A stretch of 64,000 nt of DNA, taken from Pseudomonas sp. PDM16. Its GTDB lineage: Bacteria; Pseudomonadota; Gammaproteobacteria; Pseudomonadales; Pseudomonadaceae. The position numbers and the translations under genes are program-made. The stretch spans positions 162,553 to 226,552 of the forward strand of contig NZ_JACVAM010000007.1 of assembly GCF_014851865.1 (NCBI RefSeq), read 5' to 3'. Below are positions 17,688 to 24,313 of the stretch, piece by piece (position 1 is the first letter of the stretch; every line of letters starts with the position of its first letter). The notes below the pieces were generated by a model. It did not search any database. It saw only the letters and a list, made by a program, of their open reading frames with translations, and was not told the DNA's origin.

Positions 17688-17703
17688 AGCAAGTGGCTTG
17701 CCA
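17688..17703 (-). promoter_or_regulatory. Sigma-54 (RpoN) promoter of nrtA
   Basis: Minus strand reads TGGCAAGCCACTTGCT, matching TGGCACG-N4-TTGCW with GG-N10-GC spacing. Predicted transcription start is about 12 bp downstream, just before the ANTAR element. It implies NtrC/RpoN nitrogen control. Confidence 0.8.
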
Positions 17704-17909
17704 GTTTTCTGAGTGAGCTTCGAATAGCGCGTGAAACAGGCTGTGTCGGCGGCTCTTAGAGGGGTGTATGGCTTGTAAATCAGGCGATTAGATCTGCTGC
17801 GAGATCGCCGCTGGCGATCTCTGGAGAACGGTGGGCAGGTGGCGGCGTGCACCGTGCGGTAGCCGACCTGGCACGCCAGTGAGCGCTTTTGGTTCGACGC
17901 AGGGCGCGA

Positions 17910-18221
17910 TCACACGCGCTGGCGCTGCGCCTCCTCGGCGTATTCCTTGAGCCAGCGCAGCACTTCCACGGCTTCCCAACGACTGGGGTCGAACAGCGCA
18001 TAGACCTGGCCCTGGTAGCCGACCACATCGACCGGGCGGTGGTAGCCGGCCCGCTGCAGCAGCGCCTCGATCTCGGCGAAGCAAGTGTTGAAGTGCACGC
18101 GCTTGAACGGCGTCCGATTGCCGGTGACCAGGCCCTCCAGGCGCAGCTCCTCGACCGTGGCGCGGATATGCTCCAGTGGCATCTGGTTCACTTTGTTCTT
18201 CAGCTGCAGTACGTCCAGCAT
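17910..18221 (-). CDS. Hypothetical 103-residue protein
   Basis: A soluble protein starting MLDVLQLKNKVNQMPLEH, with aromatic-rich YQGQVYALFDPSRWEAVEVLRWL near the C-terminus. ATG 18221 has AGGAG 8 nt upstream; the open frame extends to 18278 without a better start. It lies upstream of the nrt operon in the same direction but about 200 bp from its promoter. Family not recognised. Confidence 0.6.
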   Translation of the reverse strand: MLDVLQLKNKVNQMPLEHIRATVEELRLEGLVTGNRTPFKRVHFNTCFAEIEALLQRAGYHRPVDVVGYQGQVYALFDPSRWEAVEVLRWLKEYAEEAQRQRV

Positions 18222-18356
18222 GATCGAGCTCCTCGGGTTTCTGTGGCCGCAAAAGAGTAAGCGAAAAATACTGTACAAATAAACACTACTGTATAATAGT
18301 ACAGCTCAAGCGCCGTCGAGATCACAGAGACCGAAGCCGGAACAGGAGCTGCCTAT

Positions 18357-18746
18357 ATGCACCACAAGCTGATGACAATTCTGCTGTTGGCCATGTTGGC
18401 GGGCTGTGCCCAGCCACAGGTGGAGCAACCCCGAGCGAAGGGTGCCTATCTGGTGATCGAGGGGGCCAGGGCCTGGGCTGTGCTGGTGCGCGACGGCAAG
18501 CGGGTAGAGGAAGAGGTCGGCCGCGTACTCGATGTGGTCAAGCTGCCGGGGCAGAACTCCAGCATCTCCGCCAGCTACGTGATCGATACGCCCAACTGCG
18601 GGCGCCTGCAGTGGCTGACCGAGCGTGGCGGCGAGGGCGAGGTCACCCGCCTGGCGCATGCCGATGACGAGGCCGGCGAGCGCCCCGGCTGCACCATTGC
18701 CAGCGACCTGTCGCAGGCGTGGACGGCGCTGGATTACTCTGGTTGA
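18357..18746 (+). CDS. Predicted outer- or inner-membrane lipoprotein
   Basis: A 129-residue protein with a lipoprotein signal: KLMTILLLAMLAGCAQ, lipobox LAGC with the modified Cys near residue 17. The mature part has two further cysteines. ATG 18357 has CAGGAG about 10 nt upstream. Divergent from the 103-residue gene and convergent with alaC, sharing a bidirectional terminator with the latter. Function unknown. Confidence 0.75.
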   Translation: MHHKLMTILLLAMLAGCAQPQVEQPRAKGAYLVIEGARAWAVLVRDGKRVEEEVGRVLDVVKLPGQNSSISASYVIDTPNCGRLQWLTERGGEGEVTRLAHADDEAGERPGCTIASDLSQAWTALDYSG

Positions 18747-18778
18747 TAGGAACTGGTTGATTGCAACCGGCTGATATG

Positions 18779-18808
18779 AAAAGGCCCCGACTCGTGTCGG
18801 GGCCTTTT
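18779..18808. terminator. Bidirectional terminator between the lipoprotein gene and alaC
   Basis: AAAAGGCCCCGAC/GTCGGGGCCTTTT with a 4-nt loop TCGT; U-tracts form on both strands. It serves two convergent genes. Confidence 0.9.
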
Positions 18809-18813
18809 GCGTT

Positions 18814-20070
18814 TTAGGTCGATTCAGGCTTGGCCTTACCGGTTTCTCGCTTCGGCTTGGCGGCGGGCGCCTCGAGCAGGCCATCGGCGCGGAACATCGC
18901 CTTGATGCCGCGGATGGCCTGGCGGGTGCGGTCCTGGTTCTCGATCAGGGCGAAGCGCACGTGATCGTCGCCATAGTCGCCGAAGCCCAGGCCCGGCGAG
19001 ACGCAGACCTTGGCCTCCAGCAGCAGCTTCTTGGCGAACTCCAGCGAGCCCAGGTGGGCGTAGGGCTCGGGAATCTTGGCCCAGATGTACATGGAGGCTT
19101 TGGGCTTCTCCACCATCCAGCCCGCCTCGTGCAGGCCCTTGACCAGCATGTTGCGGCGCTCGCGGTACTGCTCGGCGATGTCGCGTACGCACTGCTGGTC
19201 GCCTTCCAGTGCGGCGATGGCCGCTACCTGCAGCGGAGTGAAGGTGCCGTAGTCGTGGTAGCTCTTGATCCGCGCCAGGGCTGCGACCAGCTCCGGGTTG
19301 CCGACCATGAAGCCGATACGCCAGCCAGCCATGTTGTAGCTCTTGGACAGGGTGAAGAACTCCACGGCGATGTCCTTGGCGCCTTCCACCTGCATAATCG
19401 ACGGCGCTTTCCAGCCGTCGTAGACGATGTCGGCGTAGGCCAGGTCGTGCACCACCAGCACGTCGTACTGCTTGGCCAGGGCCACTACGCGCTCGAAGAA
19501 GTCCAGCTCCACGCACTGCGCGGTGGGGTTGGAAGGGAAACCGAGGATCATCATCTTCGGCTTGGGAATGGCCTCGCGGATGGCGCGTTCCAGTTCGGCG
19601 AAGAAGTCCACGCCGGGCACCAGCGGTACCGAGCGCACCTGGGCGCCGGCGATCACTGCACCGTAGATATGGATCGGGTAGCTGGGGTTGGGTACCAGCA
19701 CGGTGTCGCCATGGTCCAGGGTGGCCAGCATCAGGTGCGCCAGGCCTTCCTTGGAGCCGATGGTGACGATGGCTTCGCTTTCCGGGTCGATCTCCACGTC
19801 ATAGCGGTCCTTGTACCAGCGCGAGATGGCGCGGCGCAGGCGTGGGATACCGCGGGAGGTGGAGTAGCCGTGGGTGTCTTCGCGCTGGGCGACCTGCACC
19901 AGCTTCTCGACGATGTGCGGCGGAGTGGCGCCGTCCGGGTTGCCCATGCTGAAGTCGATGATGTCTTCGCCACGGCGGCGGGCGGCCATCTTCAGCTCGG
20001 CGGTGATATTGAAAACGTAGGGGGGGAGACGATCGATGCGCGCAAAGCGGCGCTTGGCATTGTCAGCCAT
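18814..20070 (-). CDS. alaC: Alanine-synthesising glutamate-pyruvate aminotransferase
   Basis: A 418-residue class I/II PLP aminotransferase. FSMGNPDG and NPTAQC in the N-terminal half and TLSKSYNMAGWRIGFMVGN with the Schiff-base Lys near residue 240 match AlaC. It makes alanine from pyruvate and glutamate. ATG 20070 (MADNAKRRFARIDRLP) has GAGGAA upstream; the frame is open to 20124 but this is the conserved start. Confidence 0.88.
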   Translation of the reverse strand: MADNAKRRFARIDRLPPYVFNITAELKMAARRRGEDIIDFSMGNPDGATPPHIVEKLVQVAQREDTHGYSTSRGIPRLRRAISRWYKDRYDVEIDPESEAIVTIGSKEGLAHLMLATLDHGDTVLVPNPSYPIHIYGAVIAGAQVRSVPLVPGVDFFAELERAIREAIPKPKMMILGFPSNPTAQCVELDFFERVVALAKQYDVLVVHDLAYADIVYDGWKAPSIMQVEGAKDIAVEFFTLSKSYNMAGWRIGFMVGNPELVAALARIKSYHDYGTFTPLQVAAIAALEGDQQCVRDIAEQYRERRNMLVKGLHEAGWMVEKPKASMYIWAKIPEPYAHLGSLEFAKKLLLEAKVCVSPGLGFGDYGDDHVRFALIENQDRTRQAIRGIKAMFRADGLLEAPAAKPKRETGKAKPEST

Positions 20071-20201
20071 GCTTTCCTCGGAGTACGTAAGCGCCCGGAA
20101 CCGTCCGAGCGACGTTGGCCACATGCGTGTGGCCTGGGGCGAAGATAAGGGGGCGGGCCCGCCGCTGTCCAGAGCAGTTCGCGGGCAAATGAGCGGTGCA
20201 G

Positions 20202-21551
20202 TCAGCCCAGCTGGCGTTTCAGGCGCAGCAGCAGGTCGGCCAGCAGGCGCACCTCGGCATCGCCAGTGCGCCAGGACGACAGGCTGAGGCGGAAGGCTGG
20301 GCGACCCTGCCAGACGGTCGGTCCGAACCAGACTTCACCAGAGGCCTGCGCCGCCTCGCGGATGGTGGTGGTCTGATCATCCGAGTCGCCGCGTACCAGC
20401 ACCTGGTTAAGCACCACGCGGTTTAGCACCTGGTAGCCGCCACCCCGCAGGGTCTCGGCCAGCTCAAAGGCCTGACGGATATGCCGGTCGATCAGCTCGC
20501 GCAGGCCGTCGCGGCCGAGGCTGGCCAGCGCGGCCCAGATCGCCACGCCACGGGCACGGCGGGAGAACTCCAGGGTCAGGTTCTTCTGTGCGTCGCGACT
20601 CGCCGTGGCATAGGCGGCGTCGCTGTTCATCGCCGCGGCCAGGGCATCGGCGTCGCGGCAGATGGCCATGGCGCTGTCGTAGGGGGTGTTCAGCCACTTG
20701 TGGCCGTCGGTGGTCCAGCTATCGGCCTGTTCCACACCCTCGGCCAGGTGGGCCGACGAGGAGGCCTTGGCCCACAGGCCGAAAGCGCCGTCGACATGCA
20801 CCCAGGCGCCGGCTTCTCGGGCCTTGGGGATCAGCTCGACGAAGCGATCGAACTCGCCGGTGTTGACCTCGCCGGCCTGCAGGATCAGTAGGGTACGTTC
20901 GTCGAGTTCTGGCAGGCGCGCTGGGTCGATGCGCCCGTGCTCGTCCACCGGCGCGTAGTGCAGGCGGTTCATGCCGAAGCCGAGCACGCGCAGGGCTTTC
21001 TTCACTGTGATGTGGGCGGTTTCGGAGAGCACTACGCGGATCTCCGGGGCGCCCATCAGGCCGTCGGCGTCGAAGTCCCAGTCCTGGCGCGCCAGCAGCT
21101 TGCGCCGAGCTGCGGAGAGACAGGCCAGGGTGCAGGCGGTGGCGCTGGTGCCGAAGCCCACGGCGCTCTCTGTTGGCAGGCCTAGCGCCTCACAGACCCA
21201 GCGGCCGGCGACCTTCTCCAGGCGGTCGGCCACCGGAGAGTTGTCGAAGGAGGAGGCGCACTGGTCCCAGGCCAGTACCAGGCGTTCGGCGGCCGCCGCG
21301 GCCGGCAGGGTGGCGCCGATGACGAAACCGAAGTAGCGCGGGCCGTTGCTCGCCACGGTGGCGGGCGAGCCGATCTCGTCGAGTTGCCGCAGCACCTGCT
21401 CGGCGGCCTGGGCGTGCTCTGGCAGTGGCTGATCGAACGCGGCCAGGGCGGCGATGGCCGAGGCGTCCGGGTACACCCGACGCTCGGGCGTGCCGTCGAA
21501 GTAGGCGAGGGCGCGGCGGTCGGCCTCGACCAGCAGATTGCGTTCGTTCAT
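20202..21551 (-). CDS. PLP-dependent decarboxylase/aminotransferase (group II, aromatic-L-amino-acid type)
   Basis: A 449-residue fold-type I PLP enzyme. GFGTSATACTL near residue 130 binds the phosphate, HVDGAFGLWA carries the cofactor-contacting Asp, and TTDGHKWLNTPYD holds the Schiff-base Lys near residue 285. These match pyridoxal-dependent group II decarboxylases. Substrate cannot be told; annotated relatives in Pseudomonas are generic amino-acid decarboxylases. Monocistronic, between alaC and nasT. Confidence 0.82.
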   Translation of the reverse strand: MNERNLLVEADRRALAYFDGTPERRVYPDASAIAALAAFDQPLPEHAQAAEQVLRQLDEIGSPATVASNGPRYFGFVIGATLPAAAAAERLVLAWDQCASSFDNSPVADRLEKVAGRWVCEALGLPTESAVGFGTSATACTLACLSAARRKLLARQDWDFDADGLMGAPEIRVVLSETAHITVKKALRVLGFGMNRLHYAPVDEHGRIDPARLPELDERTLLILQAGEVNTGEFDRFVELIPKAREAGAWVHVDGAFGLWAKASSSAHLAEGVEQADSWTTDGHKWLNTPYDSAMAICRDADALAAAMNSDAAYATASRDAQKNLTLEFSRRARGVAIWAALASLGRDGLRELIDRHIRQAFELAETLRGGGYQVLNRVVLNQVLVRGDSDDQTTTIREAAQASGEVWFGPTVWQGRPAFRLSLSSWRTGDAEVRLLADLLLRLKRQLG

Positions 21552-21712
21552 GACCGGTACTCGGCAGGGAAGATGCTTTCTACCCTAGCCGAGAGGTGCG
21601 AGAGGCCGGCAGATACAGGCGCCAGCCGAGTTGAGCGGAACAGTGGCGGCTAAGCGTGTGAGGGGACCGGTACAGTCGTGCTGGCGGGCGGTACAGTCGC
21701 ACCGCCCGGACT

Positions 21713-22291
21713 TCAGTTACCCAGCATGTCGTGCATCGCGATGATCTGCTCGGCCACCTGGATCAGCTTCTGCTGGCGGCTCATGGCCTGGCGGCGCATC
21801 AGGGTGTAGGCGTCTTCCTCGTTGCAGCTCTTCATCTTCATCAGCAGACCCTTGGCCAGTTCGATGCGCTTGCGTTCGGCCAGTTGCTCGTCACGGGCCT
21901 GCAGTTGTGCACGCAGGGCCTGGTCGCTCTCGAAGCGGGCCATGGCCACGTCGAGGATCGGTTGCAGGCGCTCGGTCTGGATACCCTCGACGATATAGGC
22001 GCTGACCCCGGACTGGATGGCTTGGCGCATCACCTGTGGGTCGTGCTCATCGGTGAACATGACGATCGGCCGCGGCTGGTCGCGGGTCACCAGCACCACC
22101 TGTTCCATCACGTCGCGGCCGGGAGACTCGGTGTCGATCAGCACCACGTCCGGGCGCACGGCCTCGACCCGCTCGGGCAGGTCGATGGTCAGGCCGGATT
22201 CGTCGACTACCTCGAAGCCGGCCTCGACCAGCGCGCTCTTCAGGCGGCCAACCTTCTTCGGCGTATCGTTGATCAGGAGTATGCGTAGCAT
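21713..22291 (-). CDS. nasT: NasT, ANTAR-domain RNA-binding antiterminator
   Basis: A 192-residue regulator with a receiver-like N-terminal domain (RILLINDTP, VVLIDTESPGRD) and a C-terminal ANTAR domain (RKRIELAKGLLMKMK and EEDAYTLMRRQAMSR, about residues 130-190). NasT binds two-hexaloop RNA motifs and prevents leader termination of nitrate-assimilation genes; NasS sequesters it without nitrate. ATG 22291 lies 20 bp downstream of the nasS stop. Two matching leader motifs are in this window. Confidence 0.92.
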   Translation of the reverse strand: MLRILLINDTPKKVGRLKSALVEAGFEVVDESGLTIDLPERVEAVRPDVVLIDTESPGRDVMEQVVLVTRDQPRPIVMFTDEHDPQVMRQAIQSGVSAYIVEGIQTERLQPILDVAMARFESDQALRAQLQARDEQLAERKRIELAKGLLMKMKSCNEEDAYTLMRRQAMSRQQKLIQVAEQIIAMHDMLGN

Positions 22292-22311
22292 CGTGCTGGT
22301 GTCTCGGTCCG

Positions 22312-23523
22312 TTACAGGGCGATGGCGGCAGGGCCGTCGGTGCGGGCGTGGATGGTGAAGGAGCGGGCGTAGCCGGCCGGATCGCTGCCGTCCCAGGTAG
22401 TGCCATCGAGCAGGGTGGAGCTGCGCATTTCTGCCGCCGGCACGTGGATGCCCAGGGCCTCGGCGGCGCTGCGGTAGATATCCAGCTGGTGGATGCGGCG
22501 GGCGAGGCCGAGATAGTCCGGATCGTCCTTGAGCAGGCCCCAGCGGCGGAACTGGGTGAGGAACCAGATGCCATCGGACAGCCAGGGCGTGTTCACCTCG
22601 CCGTCGGCGAAGAAACGCAGCGGGTGGGCGTCCAGCCAGGCGTGGCCGAGGCCGTCCTCGTAGTGGCCGAGGAAGCGCGGCTCGATGGCGGAAAGCGGGG
22701 CGTCGACATACTCGCTGCTGCTGATCAGCTGGGCAGTGCCGCGGCGGTTCTCTTCGCTCTCGTCGATGAAGCGGCTGGCTTCGAGCACGGCCATGGTCAG
22801 GGCGCGCGCGGTGTTGGGGTATTGCTCGACGAATTCGCGGGTCACGCCGAGCACCTTCTCCGGGTGGTCGGCCCAGATGTTCTGGCTGGTGGCCAGGGTG
22901 AAGCCCTGTTGCTCCTCGACCGCCAAGGCGCCCCAGGGGCCGCCGGCGCAGAAGCCGTCGATGCGCGCAGCGCGCAGGTGGGCGACCATTTGCGAGGGCG
23001 GCACCACTACGGTGTTGACGTCTTCCAGCGGATGGATGCCCTGGGCGGCCAGCCAGTAGTACAGCCACATGGCATGAGTGCCGGTGGGGAAGGTCTGGGC
23101 GAAGGTCAGCTTTGCACCACTCTGGCGCGCGCGTGCGGCGAGTGCCTCGGCGCTGGTCACGCCGGCCTGCTTGAGCGGTTGTGACAGGTTGATGGCCTGG
23201 CCGTTCTGGTTGAGGCCCATGAGGATGGCCATCTCGGTGGCGGAGCTGCCGAGGCCCAGGTGTACGCCGTACACCTGGCCGTAGAGCATTTGCGCGGCAT
23301 CCAGCTCGCCACACAGCAGGCGATCGCGCAGGCCGGCCCAGGAGGCCTGGCGCTGCAGGTTGAGGGTCAGACCGTAGGGTTGGGCGAAGCCCTGGGTAGC
23401 GGCCACGATCAGCGAGGCGGAGTCGGTGAGGGCCATGAAGCCCAGATTCAGTGCGCTCTTTTCCGGGGCATCGCTGCCCGCGACCCAGGCCAGTGCATCG
23501 TTACGGGTGTTGCTGTCGGTCAT
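22312..23523 (-). CDS. nasS: NasS, cytoplasmic nitrate sensor of the NasS-NasT system
   Basis: A 403-residue NrtA/CmpA-like nitrate-binding protein without any signal peptide (starts MTDSNTRNDALAWVAGSD). It shares QTFPTGTHAMWLYYWLA and EKVLGVTREFVEQYPNTAR with NrtA in this window but stays in the cytosol. By homology nitrate binding releases NasT. ATG 23523. Its own leader carries an ANTAR element and terminator under a sigma-54 promoter. Confidence 0.92.
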   Translation of the reverse strand: MTDSNTRNDALAWVAGSDAPEKSALNLGFMALTDSASLIVAATQGFAQPYGLTLNLQRQASWAGLRDRLLCGELDAAQMLYGQVYGVHLGLGSSATEMAILMGLNQNGQAINLSQPLKQAGVTSAEALAARARQSGAKLTFAQTFPTGTHAMWLYYWLAAQGIHPLEDVNTVVVPPSQMVAHLRAARIDGFCAGGPWGALAVEEQQGFTLATSQNIWADHPEKVLGVTREFVEQYPNTARALTMAVLEASRFIDESEENRRGTAQLISSSEYVDAPLSAIEPRFLGHYEDGLGHAWLDAHPLRFFADGEVNTPWLSDGIWFLTQFRRWGLLKDDPDYLGLARRIHQLDIYRSAAEALGIHVPAAEMRSSTLLDGTTWDGSDPAGYARSFTIHARTDGPAAIAL

Positions 23524-23543
23524 GTCTTGTTCCGCCCTTCAAC

Positions 23544-23593
23544 AAAAAGGCGCCGCTTCAGGCTGCCGCGTAGCGGTTGCCGGAAGCGACGCC
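23544..23593 (-). terminator. Leader terminator upstream of nasS
   Basis: In RNA sense the 11-nt arm GGCGTCGCTTC (23593-23583) pairs with GAAGCGGCGCC (23559-23549; one G-U pair), followed by five U. It precedes the start codon of nasS by about 20 nt, so read-through needs antitermination. Confidence 0.85.
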
Positions 23594-23623
23594 ATTGTCT
23601 GTGAACTGACTCCGCCGTTGGAG
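23588..23623 (-). promoter_or_regulatory. ANTAR-type two-hairpin RNA element in the nasS leader
   Basis: P1 is CTCC-AACGGC-GGAG (23623-23610), with the same hexaloop as in the nrtA leader. P2 is GAC-AATGGC-GTC (23599-23588), short but with A1 and G4 of the loop kept. P2 overlaps the 5' arm of the downstream terminator. The weak P2 stem is the main uncertainty. Confidence 0.72.
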
Positions 23624-23645
23624 AGAGTTCTGCTACATAGACCTA

Positions 23646-23661
23646 AGCAAGGCATATGCCA
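23646..23661 (-). promoter_or_regulatory. Sigma-54 (RpoN) promoter of nasST
   Basis: Minus strand reads TGGCATATGCCTTGCT, with GG-N10-GC spacing and a good TTGCW. It lies about 25 bp before ANTAR hairpin P1, the same layout as at nrtA. Confidence 0.78.
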
Positions 23662-23690
23662 GCACAGTGGGTGGAACCAAGGGGCTCGTC

Positions 23691-23900
23691 TCAGCGTTCC
23701 ATGATCTGTTTGATCTGGCTCTGGGGGATCTGTTGCTTGCGACCCTCGCTGTCCTCGAATTCGAGCATGCCGGTATCCTCATCCAACTCCGGCTCGTCGT
23801 CGCTGGTCAGGAGTTGGCCGTCGGTGGTGAGGATCAGGTGTTCACTGGCGCAGCCAGATAGGGCGGTAAGGCAAAGCAGGGCGGCTATCCAATGCTTCAT
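23691..23900 (-). CDS. YgdI/YgdR-family lipoprotein (copy 1)
   Basis: A 69-residue lipoprotein: signal MKHWIAALLCLTALSGCAS with lipobox LSGC, then a small SH3-like YgdI/YgdR domain (ILTTDGQLLTSDDEPELDEDTGMLEFED). ATG 23900 has AGGTG upstream on the coding strand. Paralogue of the next gene. Envelope function unknown. Confidence 0.85.
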   Translation of the reverse strand: MKHWIAALLCLTALSGCASEHLILTTDGQLLTSDDEPELDEDTGMLEFEDSEGRKQQIPQSQIKQIMER

Positions 23901-23982
23901 GAGGTGCTCCAGATGACGGAATTCACCTCAAGGTATCCGCACGCCGCCGCGCTTGGCAAGGCGGCGTGGGATCGCAGGCATC

Positions 23983-24192
23983 TCAGCGTTCGATGATCTG
24001 CTTCACCGAGCTTTGCGGAATCTGCTGTTCGTTACCTTCGGCGTCCTCATAGGTGATCAGCCCGGTATCGTCGTCGATCTCCGGCTTGTCCTCGGCGCTG
24101 AGCATCTGGCCGTCGGTGGTGGCGATGATGTAGTCGGTGGCGCAGCCGGTTAGGCCGAACACGCAGAGCAGGGCAAGAATCCAGGGTTTCAT
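23983..24192 (-). CDS. YgdI/YgdR-family lipoprotein (copy 2)
   Basis: A 69-residue paralogue of the adjacent gene with lipobox LTGC and the same domain (IIATTDGQMLSAEDKPEIDDDTG). Both end in IPQS..KQI(M/I)ER. The ribosome site is AAGGAG just before ATG 24192. A tandem duplication. Confidence 0.85.
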   Translation of the reverse strand: MKPWILALLCVFGLTGCATDYIIATTDGQMLSAEDKPEIDDDTGLITYEDAEGNEQQIPQSSVKQIIER

Positions 24193-24269
24193 GGTGAACT
24201 CCTTATGAAAGGGTGCCCGCGAGGGGCTTCAGAACTTCCGACCACACCACCTCCGGTTTCGCTCCATAA

Positions 24270-24299
24270 AAAAAAGCCCCGCACTAGGCGGGGCTTTTT
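24270..24299. terminator. Terminator between acnB and the lipoprotein gene
   Basis: GCCCCGC-ACTAG-GCGGGGC (24276-24294), flanked by A-tract and T-tract so that both strands end in U. It terminates acnB on the minus strand. Confidence 0.9.
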
Positions 24300-24313
24300 C
24301 ATTGCGCTAACGT

